The translations under genes were made by a program, and so were the position numbers. 64,000 nucleotides of DNA from Streptomyces sp. NBC_01408 (GTDB lineage: Bacteria > Actinomycetota > Actinomycetes > Streptomycetales > Streptomycetaceae): the NCBI RefSeq assembly GCF_026340255.1, contig NZ_JAPEPJ010000001.1:4147001-4211000 (forward strand). The letters run 5' to 3'. Under the pieces are notes generated by a model. The model saw only the letters and a list, made by a program, of their open reading frames with translations. It ran no database searches and was not told the DNA's origin. Positions 41,599-50,164 of the stretch are shown one piece after another (the stretch's first letter is position 1; the number at the start of each line of letters is the position of its first letter).

Positions 41599-42948
41599 AT
41601 GACCATCCCGCTACTCCTGCTCCTGGCGGCTTTCGCCCTCATCCTCGCCAACGGTTTCTTCGTGGCGGCCGAATTCGGCCTCGTCACCGTCGAGAAGCCC
41701 GAGGCCGAACGAGCCGCCGCCGACGGCGACCGCCGTGCCCGCACGGTGGTCGAAGCCCTACGGGAGCTGTCCTTCCAGCTCTCCGGCACCCAGCTCGGCA
41801 TCACCATCACCTCCCTCGTGGTCGGCATGCTCGCCGAGCCCGCCCTCGCCGCACTGCTGGCCGGGCCGCTCACCGCGACCGGCCTCCCCGCAGGAGCCAC
41901 CGCCGGCGTGTCCGTCGTCATCGGCATGCTGCTCGCCTCCGCCGTCCAGATGGTCGTCGGCGAGCTCGTCCCGAAGAACTGGGCGGTCTCCCGGCCGCTC
42001 CAGGTGGCCCGCTTCGTCGCCGGCCCCCAGCAGGCCTTCTCCGGCGCCCTGCGCCCCGTCATCGCCGGCCTCAACGCCGTCGCCAACCGGCTGGTGCGCG
42101 CCCTCGGCGTGGAACCCACCGAGGAGATGGCCTCCGCCCGCACCCCCGGCGAACTGGTCTCCCTGGTCCGCCATTCGGCCCAGGCCGGCGCCCTCGAACA
42201 GGACACCGCCGACCTCTTCGTACGCACCCTCTCGCTGGGCGAGCTCACCGCCCAGCACGTCATGACCCCCCGGGTGAAGGTCAGCGCCCTCCAGCACACG
42301 GCCACCGCCGCCGACGTCCTCAACCTGACCCGCGCCACCGGCCTGTCCCGCTTCCCCGTCTACCGCGAGCGCATCGACGAGATCACCGGTGTGGTCTCCC
42401 TCAAGGACGCCCTCGCCGTACCCGAGGCGGAACGTGCCCGCACCACCGTCGCCCGGATCTCCGTCGCCCCGCTCCTGGTGCCCGGCTCCCTGCCGGTGCA
42501 GCCCCTGCTGGAGCGGCTGCGCAGCGAACAGCCGATGGCCGTGGTGGTCGACGAGTACGGCGGCACCGCCGGCGTGGTCACCCTGGAGGACATCGTGGAG
42601 GAACTCGTCGGCGAGGTCCGCGACGAGCACGACCACGCGGAGGACCGCCGGCCCGAGCTGGCCCCCGTACCCCCCGAGGACGGCCGCCCCTCCTGGGAGG
42701 CCGACGGCAGCTGCCGGGTGCAGACCCTGCGCCGCATAGGCCTGGAGGTCCCCGAAGGCCCCTACGAGACCGTCGCGGGCCTCGTCGCCGACCTGCTCGG
42801 CCGTATCCCCGCCCCCGGGGACCGCGCCGAACTCCCCGGCTGGAAGCTCTCCGTCCGCCAGGTCGGCCGCTACCGGGCCGAACGGGTCCGGCTGGTGCGC
42901 ACCGTCCCCGCCACCGCCCCCGCCGAACTGGAAGCGGTGGGCCGGTGA
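41599..42948 (+). CDS. CNNM/CorC-type transporter (HlyC/CorC family), full-length
   Basis: A 449-residue membrane protein: DUF21 transmembrane domain with helix-starting ILANGFFVAAEFGLVTV, GELVPKNWAVSRP, then two CBS domains (about residues 210-335; ARTTVARISVAPLLV and DEYGGTAGVVTLEDIVEELVGEVRDE) and a C-terminal CorC/HlyC domain (about 355-435). The family includes magnesium/cobalt exporters such as MpfA. ATG 41599 after GGAGG. The stop overlaps the start of a second family member (GTGA), so the pair probably functions together, perhaps as a heterodimer. Confidence 0.88.
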   Translation: MTIPLLLLLAAFALILANGFFVAAEFGLVTVEKPEAERAAADGDRRARTVVEALRELSFQLSGTQLGITITSLVVGMLAEPALAALLAGPLTATGLPAGATAGVSVVIGMLLASAVQMVVGELVPKNWAVSRPLQVARFVAGPQQAFSGALRPVIAGLNAVANRLVRALGVEPTEEMASARTPGELVSLVRHSAQAGALEQDTADLFVRTLSLGELTAQHVMTPRVKVSALQHTATAADVLNLTRATGLSRFPVYRERIDEITGVVSLKDALAVPEAERARTTVARISVAPLLVPGSLPVQPLLERLRSEQPMAVVVDEYGGTAGVVTLEDIVEELVGEVRDEHDHAEDRRPELAPVPPEDGRPSWEADGSCRVQTLRRIGLEVPEGPYETVAGLVADLLGRIPAPGDRAELPGWKLSVRQVGRYRAERVRLVRTVPATAPAELEAVGR

Positions 42949-43988
42949 ACGCCCTCCAACTCCTGTTCGCCCTGCTCCTCGTACTCGCCAACGGCTTCTT
43001 CGTCGGCGCCGAGTTCGCCCTCGTCTCCGTACGGCGCAGCCAGATCGAACCGCTCGCCGCAAGCTCCAAGCGGGCCCGGCAGGTCCTCCACGGCCTGGAG
43101 AACCTGCCCCGCATGATGGCCGCCGCGCAGTTCGGCATCACCCTGTGCTCCCTCACCCTGGGAGCCGTCGCCGAACCCACCGTGGCGAGGCTCCTGGAGC
43201 CCCTCTTCCACACCCTGCACGTCCCCCACCCCCTCATCCACCCCCTCGGCTACGCCCTCGCGCTCGCCGCCGTGGTCGTCCTGCACCTGGTCATCGGCGA
43301 AATGGTCCCCAAGAACCTCGCCATGGCCGCCCCCGAGAAGACCGCCCTGTGGTTCAGCCCCGGCCTGGTCGCCTTCGCCCGCCTGTGCGGGCCGGTCACG
43401 ACCGCGCTCGGCGCCTGCGCCACGCTCGTCCTGCGGCTCTTCAAGGTCGAGCCCAAGGACGAGGTCGAGGCCGTCTACACCAGCGCCCAGCTCGGCCGCC
43501 TCGTCGAGGACTCCCGGCAGGCCGGGCTCCTGGAACCGGGGGAGCAGGAGCGCCTGGAGGACGCCCTCGAACTGGGCAGCCGCCCGGTCACCGACGTCCT
43601 CCTCGCCCGGGACCGCATCGTCACCGTCGGCCCCTCGGCCACCCCGCGGCAGATCGAGCAGCTGACGGTGCGCACCGGGTACTCCCGCTTCCCGGTCCGC
43701 TCCGGCAGCGGGGCCTTCATGGGCTACCTGCACGTCAAGGACGTACTGGACCTGGAGGACCGGGAGCGGGCCGTTCCGCAGCGGGTGTGGCGCCGGATGA
43801 CCACCCTGTCGGCGACCCTCCCGCTGGACGACGCGCTGAGCGTCATGCGCCGGGACGCCACCCACCTGGCGCAGGTCGCGGACGCCAGCGGGCGGGTCCT
43901 GGGCCTCGTCGCCCTGGAGGACGTCCTGGAGATGCTGGTGGGAGAGGTACGCGACCCCGCGCACCGCGTGCCGGCGGCTCGCACGTAG
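42945..43988 (+). CDS. CNNM/CorC-type transporter, short form lacking the CorC domain
   Basis: A 347-residue paralogue of the preceding gene. It has the DUF21 domain (VLANGFFVGAEFALVSV; LHLVIGEMVPKNLAMAAPE) and two CBS domains (RPVTDVLLARDRIVTV; QVADASGRVLGLVALEDVLEMLVGEVRD) but stops right after them, so the C-terminal CorC_HlyC domain is missing. The first protein has that domain, suggesting the two form a mixed complex. GTG 42945 overlaps the previous stop by four bases. A hairpin follows the stop. Confidence 0.88.
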   Translation: MNALQLLFALLLVLANGFFVGAEFALVSVRRSQIEPLAASSKRARQVLHGLENLPRMMAAAQFGITLCSLTLGAVAEPTVARLLEPLFHTLHVPHPLIHPLGYALALAAVVVLHLVIGEMVPKNLAMAAPEKTALWFSPGLVAFARLCGPVTTALGACATLVLRLFKVEPKDEVEAVYTSAQLGRLVEDSRQAGLLEPGEQERLEDALELGSRPVTDVLLARDRIVTVGPSATPRQIEQLTVRTGYSRFPVRSGSGAFMGYLHVKDVLDLEDRERAVPQRVWRRMTTLSATLPLDDALSVMRRDATHLAQVADASGRVLGLVALEDVLEMLVGEVRDPAHRVPAART

Positions 43989-43997
43989 CGCCGCCGC

Positions 43998-44020
43998 TGC
44001 CGGGGGCTCCGCCCCCGGCA
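43998..44020. terminator. hairpin between convergent CNNM and AAA+ genes
   Basis: TGCCGGGGG (43998-44006) pairs with CCCCCGGCA (44012-44020) around CTCCG. It is ten bases after one stop and about 30 before the other, so it can serve both genes. Confidence 0.65.
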
Positions 44021-44049
44021 CCCCGCGCAGCGCCACCCCACCCGGCCCA

Positions 44050-46017
44050 CTACACCGGCGGAGCCTCGGGGCGGTCCTGGGGCCCGCGGCCCGACAGGAC
44101 CTCCCCGTAGGCCTGCATCAGGTCCGGGAGCCGCAGCGTCGCCAGGTCGTCCCGGGAGGGATCGCCCGCGAAGCCCGCCAGCCGCAGGTCCCGGTAGGCG
44201 CAGCTCTTCTCGTACAGGGTGCGCAGGAAGCGGCCGTTGCCGAGCTCGTCGATCCATCCCTGGTCCACCACGTGGCCGCTGATGCTGCGCAGCTCCTCCA
44301 GCGCCTCCTCGTCCCAGCGGTCCCCGTTCGCGTCCGCCACCACCCCGCCGATCGCGGTCAGCTCCAGGGGCCGGTAGCTGGGGAAGTCCACCCGCGTGGT
44401 GAATCGCGAGGACAGCCCCGGATTGGCGGCCAGCAGCCGGTCCATCCCGGCCGGATAGCCCGCCAGGATCACCACCAGGTGGTCCCGGTTGTCCTCCGCC
44501 CGCTTCAGCAGCACCTGCAGGGCCTCGTCCCCGTACGCGTCGCCCTTGCTGTACCCCGAGTTGGAGAGGCTGTACGCCTCGTCGACGAAGAGCACCCCGC
44601 CGATCGCCGAGTCGATCAGCTCGTTCGCCTTCACCGCGGTCTGCCCCAGGAACTCGCCCACCAGGTCCGACCGCTGGGCCTCCACGAGATGGTCGCCGCC
44701 CAGCAGGCCCAGCGCGTAGAAGACCCGGCCCAGGATCCGCGCCACCGTGGTCTTGCCCGTGCCCGACGGGCCGGAGAACACGAAGTGCCGTTTCGGCGGC
44801 TGCACCGGCAGCCCCTGCCCCGCCCGCAGCCGCGCCATGTGCAACTGCGCCGATAAGGCTTTCACCTGCCGCTTGACGGGCTCCAGGCCCACCATCCGCT
44901 CCAGCTCCGCCAGCGCCTCGGCGAGCGCCTCCGGATCGGCCGGACCGGCCGGCAGCCCCGCGGGTGCGGACTGCGGCGGAACGGACACCTTGCGCCGCGC
45001 ACCCTGCCCCCGGCCGGGCGGAGGCACCCCCGGCGAGCCCGGCCCGTACCGCGGATCCGGCGGATCGGGCGCGGACAGGGGATCCTGTTCCGGCTGTCCG
45101 TCGGCGGCGGTGTCCGGGACCGGCCCGCCGCCCAGGGCCACCGCCGCGAAGTCCCCGCCAGCCGGGGACGGACCGTGCCCGCCCCAGGCCCCGTACCCCG
45201 TGTACCCCGCCGGACCGGCCAGGTCCGCCAGCCCGGCCATGCCGTCGGTGTCGTCGCCGTCCTCGATGGCCGTCAGACGGGCCGCGGTGTCCATGAACGA
45301 CGGGTCCACCCGGTGCACCGCCCGGTACAGCGGGAGCGCCGCCGCACTGCGCCCCGTGCCCTCGTGCGCCCGCGCCAGCCAGTACCGCAGCTCCTTGCGC
45401 TGCGGCTGCTCGCTGCGGCACCGCATCAGCGCTGCCGACAGCAGCGGCTCCGCCTGCCCGTACATCTCCAGGCGGACCCGGGCCATCCCGCCGAACAGCC
45501 CCGCCTCGATCCCCAGCAGCGGATCGTCCACCAGCGGCTCGGTGTGCCGCACCAGCTGCTCCCAGTCCTTGACCAGGTAGGCCCGGCAGGCGTGCAGGAA
45601 CCGCACCTGCGGATCGGTGTCCACCGGGGGCAGCGCGGCCAGCGCCTGGTCCAGCTCGGGCACGTGGCGCCCGTCCAGCCAGTGCGAGGCGTGCGCCAGC
45701 AGCAGGTCCCGCGGGTTCTCCAGCACCGGCTGTACCCACCAGCCCAGCCAGTACCAGGAGTTCAGCGTCCGCCGGTGGCGGGCCCGCTGCTCGCCGAAGC
45801 GGTCCCGGTGGGCGTACATGCGCAATAACGCGTTGGCGGTGTCCACCCGGAGCGCGTGCAGGCCCAGCCAGGCGTCGGCCATCGCGGGATCGAGTCGTAC
45901 GGCCGCCCGGAACTCCTCCTCGGCCTGCGGATAGGCGCCCATGGTGCAGGCGTCGACCCCGCGCAGCCAGGCGAGTTCGGCCGGGGCGTGCGTGCTGCCC
46001 GGCGTGCCGAAATCCAT
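44050..46017 (-). CDS. TPR + AAA+ ATPase, EccA/CbxX-like, with two TTA codons
   Basis: A 655-residue protein. Residues about 10-260 are helical TPR-like repeats (EEEFRAAVRLDPAMADAWLGL); about 270-360 is a Gly/Pro-rich linker; from about 375 a CbxX/CfqX AAA+ domain has Walker A FSGPSGTGKTTVARILG, Walker B VLFVDEAYSLS and sensor-type VVILAGYPAGMDRLL. This is the shape of EccA, the cytosolic ATPase of type VII secretion, but no Ecc, Esx or mycosin genes are near. Codons 64 (45828-45826) and 388 (44856-44854) are TTA, implying bldA control. ATG 46017 follows GGGGGA; an upstream start at 46071 is possible. Confidence 0.82.
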   Translation of the reverse strand: MDFGTPGSTHAPAELAWLRGVDACTMGAYPQAEEEFRAAVRLDPAMADAWLGLHALRVDTANALLRMYAHRDRFGEQRARHRRTLNSWYWLGWWVQPVLENPRDLLLAHASHWLDGRHVPELDQALAALPPVDTDPQVRFLHACRAYLVKDWEQLVRHTEPLVDDPLLGIEAGLFGGMARVRLEMYGQAEPLLSAALMRCRSEQPQRKELRYWLARAHEGTGRSAAALPLYRAVHRVDPSFMDTAARLTAIEDGDDTDGMAGLADLAGPAGYTGYGAWGGHGPSPAGGDFAAVALGGGPVPDTAADGQPEQDPLSAPDPPDPRYGPGSPGVPPPGRGQGARRKVSVPPQSAPAGLPAGPADPEALAEALAELERMVGLEPVKRQVKALSAQLHMARLRAGQGLPVQPPKRHFVFSGPSGTGKTTVARILGRVFYALGLLGGDHLVEAQRSDLVGEFLGQTAVKANELIDSAIGGVLFVDEAYSLSNSGYSKGDAYGDEALQVLLKRAEDNRDHLVVILAGYPAGMDRLLAANPGLSSRFTTRVDFPSYRPLELTAIGGVVADANGDRWDEEALEELRSISGHVVDQGWIDELGNGRFLRTLYEKSCAYRDLRLAGFAGDPSRDDLATLRLPDLMQAYGEVLSGRGPQDRPEAPPV

Positions 46018-46252
46018 CACGTCCCCCACAAGCCAGCCCCCGTGGTGCGCGGCAACCCCTGCGTCGAGCACGCGAGTTGCTCACTGCGCCGATGAAATCA
46101 GGGGTGCATCGTACCTGCGGTTTCGCACCTTACGTAGGGTGCGACGCCCCCGGTTCGGCCGTCCTCCCGGACCCTGCCCGGTGACTCAGGGTGAGGGATC
46201 GGGGGTGGTGCGGCCCGCCGGACAGGGGCCTACGGGCGGTGCGGGGGCAGAA

Positions 46253-46290
46253 CGAAGCCCCCGATCACGGGGGAACGATCGGGGGCTTCG
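46253..46290 (-). terminator. 14-bp hairpin in the 46.0-46.4 kb gap
   Basis: CGAAGCCCCCGATC (46253-46266) pairs perfectly with 46277-46290 around a ten-base loop. The gap 46018-46396 holds this hairpin and, near 46134-46140, a TAGGGT-like hexamer, but no gene I can support. The hairpin most likely ends the kinase gene that runs leftward to 46397. Confidence 0.7.
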
Positions 46291-46396
46291 CGTCTGCGGC
46301 AGCCGGTAAAGGCCGCACATTGAGAACGTAAGGCCGGTGCGGGCCCCCGGTCAAGCAGGCCGGCGGAGGCCCGCTGGGGCTCAGGTCCAGGGCCGC

Positions 46397-47032
46397 TCAG
46401 GCCCGGGGGAGGTCGTCACCCTCGGTCACGGAAGTGGGGGTTCCCGCCGTCACACCGGCCCCGGAAGTCCACTCGTATCCCGTACCGCTCTGGCGCACCA
46501 GGGTGTCGGCGAAGGGGCGTGAAGGGTCATCCGAGAAGTGCGCGAGCTCCGCGCGCTCCCATCCGTCCCAGAAGCCGGAGAGTTCCCGCCCGTCCCGCTC
46601 CCGTCCGCGCCCCCAGGACCGCGCGCGCGGGGTTTCCATCCACAGCAGCCGCGCCAGGTGCGGGCGCAGCGCACGCCGCCCGGCCCCGACCCCCTCGACG
46701 AGCAGCACCGCCGTCGGCTCCAGCACCCGCTCCGCCCCGAAGCGGCGCTCCACCCAGTCGTACGGGGCCCAGTGCGCGGGCCGCCCCGCGGCGAGCGGCT
46801 CCAGCACCTGAGCGCGCAGCCGCTCCTGCCAGCCGAACATCTCCTCGTGGGTGGCCACGTCGTCCAGGTGCAGCACCGGCGCCCCGCCCAGGGCCTCCGC
46901 GAGCCGGCCGGCGAAAGTGCTCTTCCCCGACCCGGCGTGCCCGTCGATGCCGACCAGCCGGACGGGGCCGAGGGAGGGGGGCAGGGCGGCGATCTCCCGC
47001 GCGAGGGATTCGAGTGACTGGTGTGGCTCCAC
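46397..47032 (-). CDS. uridine kinase-like P-loop protein
   Basis: A 211-residue P-loop NTPase of the uridine kinase-like group: Walker A GIDGHAGSGKST at about residues 28-39, a base-binding segment HLDDVATHEEMFGWQERL, the YDW motif (APYDWVERRFG) typical of actinobacterial members, and VLLVEGVGAGRRALRP. The C-terminal 25 residues are Thr/Gly-rich. It probably phosphorylates a nucleoside or related small molecule, not necessarily uridine. ATG 47032. Divergent from the secreted C39 peptidase gene. Confidence 0.8.
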   Translation of the reverse strand: MEPHQSLESLAREIAALPPSLGPVRLVGIDGHAGSGKSTFAGRLAEALGGAPVLHLDDVATHEEMFGWQERLRAQVLEPLAAGRPAHWAPYDWVERRFGAERVLEPTAVLLVEGVGAGRRALRPHLARLLWMETPRARSWGRGRERDGRELSGFWDGWERAELAHFSDDPSRPFADTLVRQSGTGYEWTSGAGVTAGTPTSVTEGDDLPRA

Positions 47033-47157
47033 CCCGCAACCCTACGGCCGGCCCGGTCGTCACCCCCGACACGAGCCCGCGGCTTCGGCCCCCGGCCGCC
47101 GGGAACTGGAAGGGTGAAGCCACCGATGCACCGACCCACCCCTGGGGGAACCCCGCG

Positions 47158-48519
47158 ATGACCGCACCCACACCGCGCAGGGCCGTACTCGTCGCCGCAC
47201 TCGCGGTCGCCACCGCCGCCACCGCCGCCACCGTCTCCGGGGGCAGCGCCTCCGCCGCGGCCCCGCCCGCCCCCCGCGGCCCGGGCCGCACCGTCGACAA
47301 CCGGTTCTGGTACGCGTACGAGCACTGGCTCGCCGGCCGCCACCAGGGCACCACCGCCGTCCCCGGCGCCCGCCCCGGCCTGGAGATCAGCACCCCGGCC
47401 GGCCGCACCGAGTACGCCGACCCGCACACCGGGAAGAAGAGCACCTGGGAGTACGCCACCTGGACCTCCCCGGTGCACCGCCCCGCCGTGCCCGCCACCG
47501 AGGCCATCGCCTCCTGGAACGCCCGTACGCCCGCGGGCACCTGGATCCAGACCGAACTGCGCGGCACCTACACCGACGGCACCACCACCCCCTGGTACGT
47601 CATGGGCCGCTGGGCGTCGGGCGACGGCGACATCCGCCGCACCTCCGTGGACGGCCAGAGCGACGGCCGCTCCACCGTCTGGACCGACACCCTGGCCGTC
47701 GACGCCCCCGCGAGCGGCCTGCGCCTCACCGGCTGGCAGCTGCGCCTCACCCTGTACCGCAGGCCCGGCGCGACCGCGGGGCCCACCGTACTGCTCGCCG
47801 GAGCCATGGTCTCCGACGTCCCGGACCGCCTCACCGTCCCCGCCTCCACCCCCTCCGGCCAGGCCCACGAGCTGCCCGTACCGCGCTACTCCCAGGAGGT
47901 CCACGCCGGCCGCTACCCCCAGTACGACAACGGCGGCGAGGCCTGGTGCAGCCCCACCTCCTCCCAGATGGTCATCGAGTACTGGGGCGGCAGGGCCGGC
48001 GCCGACTCCACGGCCTGGGTCGATCCGAAGTACTCCGACCCGCAGGTGTGCCACGCCGCCCGCTCCACCTACGACGCCGCGTACAAGGGCTGCGGCAACT
48101 GGCCCTTCAACGCCGCTTACGCCGCCACCTACCGCGGGCTCGCCGGAGTGGTCACCCGGCTCACCTCCCTCACCGACCTGGAGCTCCTGGTCCGGGCCGG
48201 GATCCCCGCCATCACCTCGCAGTCCTTCCGGACCGAGGAGCTCACCGGAGCCGGTTACGGCACCGCGGGCCACCTGATGACCGTCATCGGCTTCACCGCC
48301 GCCGGGGACGTGATCGCCAACGACCCCAACTCGCCCGACAACGCGGCCGTCCGCCGGGTCTACGAGCGCCGCGAGTTCGAGAACGTCTGGCTGCGCACCA
48401 AGCGCCACAACGCGACGGGCAAGGTCGTCTCGGGCAGCGGAGGCATCTGCTACCTCTACGCCCCGGCCGCGCCGAGCCCTCTGCAGGTCGCGGCCCTGGG
48501 CGCGGTCGGCGTGCTCTGA
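47158..48519 (+). CDS. secreted C39-family (papain-like) peptidase
   Basis: A 453-residue exported protein. The signal peptide (RRAVLVAALAVATAA ... SASAAA, cut near residue 35) precedes a beta-rich N-terminal domain of unknown function (about 45-235) and a C39-like peptidase domain: the catalytic Cys264 in EAWCSPTSSQMVIEYW, His372 in GHLMTVIGF and Asp389 in NDPNSPD. Unlike bacteriocin-processing C39 domains it has no transporter attached, so it should act in the cell wall or medium. ATG 47158 is preceded by GGGGGA. Apparently monocistronic. Confidence 0.85.
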   Translation: MTAPTPRRAVLVAALAVATAATAATVSGGSASAAAPPAPRGPGRTVDNRFWYAYEHWLAGRHQGTTAVPGARPGLEISTPAGRTEYADPHTGKKSTWEYATWTSPVHRPAVPATEAIASWNARTPAGTWIQTELRGTYTDGTTTPWYVMGRWASGDGDIRRTSVDGQSDGRSTVWTDTLAVDAPASGLRLTGWQLRLTLYRRPGATAGPTVLLAGAMVSDVPDRLTVPASTPSGQAHELPVPRYSQEVHAGRYPQYDNGGEAWCSPTSSQMVIEYWGGRAGADSTAWVDPKYSDPQVCHAARSTYDAAYKGCGNWPFNAAYAATYRGLAGVVTRLTSLTDLELLVRAGIPAITSQSFRTEELTGAGYGTAGHLMTVIGFTAAGDVIANDPNSPDNAAVRRVYERREFENVWLRTKRHNATGKVVSGSGGICYLYAPAAPSPLQVAALGAVGVL

Positions 48520-48665
48520 GCCGGGCCTTCGCGCGTCCATGAGCGCGGCCCAGCGCAGCGGATGAAGGCGGGAAAGGGGCATTTTTCCATTGACCGGAGA
48601 CCTGTATAAGCGGAACATAATGGGGTAAATGGCAGATAAAGGCTTCTCGTAGGAGGCGGCCCGCC

Positions 48666-49097
48666 ATGACCACCCATCCGAGCATCGAGCACCACCCCGA
48701 CCTCGCCGAGATGCGCACCCGGTTCGAGCGGGTGACCAGCACTCCCGCCGCGCAGGCAGTCGAGGCAATGGCCCTGGTCACGGGCCTGTACCTGGCGGCC
48801 TCGCCCTGGATTGCCGGGTTCAGCGTCCTGACTCCGCTCGCCGTCAACAACCTGATCGCCGGCCTGGCGTTCTGTCTGTGCATGGGCGGTCTGGGTTCCG
48901 CGTACGAGCGCACCCATGCGATGGCCTGGACGGCGGTCGCCCTCGGTGCGTGGACGATCATCGCCCCGTGGGCCATCGCCGGTGAGATGGACGTGACCCG
49001 CACGGTGGTCAACAACGTGATCACCGGAGCCGTCGCCCTCTGCCTCGGCCTCGCCATGGCGGCGATGGCCGGACGCAACCGGGAGACCCGCGCCTGA
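48666..49097 (+). CDS. SPW-repeat membrane protein
   Basis: A 143-residue protein with four membrane helices and the repeated SPW motif: AASPWIAGF in the first half and IIAPWAIAG in the second (the Ser replaced by Ala). The repeats suggest an internal duplication of a two-helix unit. No function is known; SPW proteins are common in Streptomyces and often appear in stress regulons. ATG 48666 is preceded by TAGGAGG. The upstream 145 bases are unusually AT-rich (TTTTTCCATTGACC, ATAAGCGG), containing a possible promoter but no recognisable site. Confidence 0.8.
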   Translation: MTTHPSIEHHPDLAEMRTRFERVTSTPAAQAVEAMALVTGLYLAASPWIAGFSVLTPLAVNNLIAGLAFCLCMGGLGSAYERTHAMAWTAVALGAWTIIAPWAIAGEMDVTRTVVNNVITGAVALCLGLAMAAMAGRNRETRA

Positions 49098-49320
49098 CCG
49101 GGACACCGGACCCGCGCTTCAGCGCGACACCGGACCCGTCGCCGGGCCCCGACCGCACCGGACCTGCCGGAGCGGCCGGGGCCCGGCGGCGTGAGGGCGA
49201 ACGGCGGGATGGCCGGGGGAGCGGGCAGCCGCTCCGGGCGTGTGCGGCGTAGAAGAGAGCTCGGCACGCAGGTCTGCCATACTTCGGGCATCTTGTGGCA
49301 GTTCGAGGCTAGGGCTGAAT

Positions 49321-49983
49321 TTGAATAATAGTCAACAGCGCGGAGCGACCGGCCGATCCCAGGTTCGCAGGGCCGAACTCATAGCCACCGGGCGCAAGTT
49401 GTTCGCCGACACCTCGTACGACGCACTCTCCATGGACGACATCGCCAAGCACGCGGGCGTCGCCAAGGGACTGATCTACTACTACTTCAAGAGCAAACGC
49501 GGGTACTACCTCGCCATCGTCGAGGACTCGGTGGCCGAACTCGTCGCCCGCGCCGGCCGGGACACCGAACTGCCCGCCGCCGAACGGGTGCGCCGCACCG
49601 TCGACGGCTACCTCCACTACGCCGAGCACCACCACGCCGCCTACCGCACCATCGTCACCGGAGGCGTCGGATCCGACGCCGAGGTCCTCGCCATCCGCGA
49701 CGCCGTCCGCGAGGAACTGGTCGCCACCATCGCCGAAGGCGCGTACGGACGCCGTAGCGTCCCGCCGGTCGCCCGCCTCGCGCTCGTCGGCTGGCTTTCC
49801 TCGGTCGAGGGGATCACCCTGGAATGGATCGGAGCCCTCGCCGCGGACCCGGCCGGCCAGCCCGGCCGGGTCCGGCTCGGCGCCCTGCTCCTACGCCAGC
49901 TGCGCGCGACCTTGACGGTCATCGAGGAGTTCGTCCCGGAGTGCCCCGCTCCGCACCTCCCCGAGGAAGCGGCCCTGCCATAG
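49321..49983 (+). CDS. TetR-family transcriptional regulator
   Basis: A 220-residue regulator: N-terminal HTH (RRAELIATGRKLFADTSYDALSMDDIAKHAGVAKGLIYYYFKSKRGYY) and a helical ligand domain ending LIEEFVPE-like (TVIEEFVPECPAP). TTG 49321 (giving MNNSQQRG) is my best start because the HTH should begin about 20 residues in; GTG 49240 would add 27 residues with odd composition and no ribosome site. It is followed 181 bases later by an acyl-CoA dehydrogenase gene on the same strand, so it may be a fatty-acid-type regulator. Start uncertain. Confidence 0.82.
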   Translation: MNNSQQRGATGRSQVRRAELIATGRKLFADTSYDALSMDDIAKHAGVAKGLIYYYFKSKRGYYLAIVEDSVAELVARAGRDTELPAAERVRRTVDGYLHYAEHHHAAYRTIVTGGVGSDAEVLAIRDAVREELVATIAEGAYGRRSVPPVARLALVGWLSSVEGITLEWIGALAADPAGQPGRVRLGALLLRQLRATLTVIEEFVPECPAPHLPEEAALP

Positions 49984-50164
49984 AGATGATCTTGCACCGG
50001 TGACGGGAGGCGCCTGATCAGGCATACTCGACCCGCCGCAGCCGCTGAACAGGCCCTTCCGCAACCCGGGAGGGCACCATCGGCTGTAAGAGCACCGAGA
50101 CCCGGCGGCGCGTCCCACACCTCACGCGTCGCCGCCGTGCCCGACGAGGGAGGAGAGCGCCGCC

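Noticed and set aside
44050..46017. Type VII secretion locus
   Set aside because: Only the EccA-like ATPase is present; no EccB-E, mycosin or WXG100 genes nearby.
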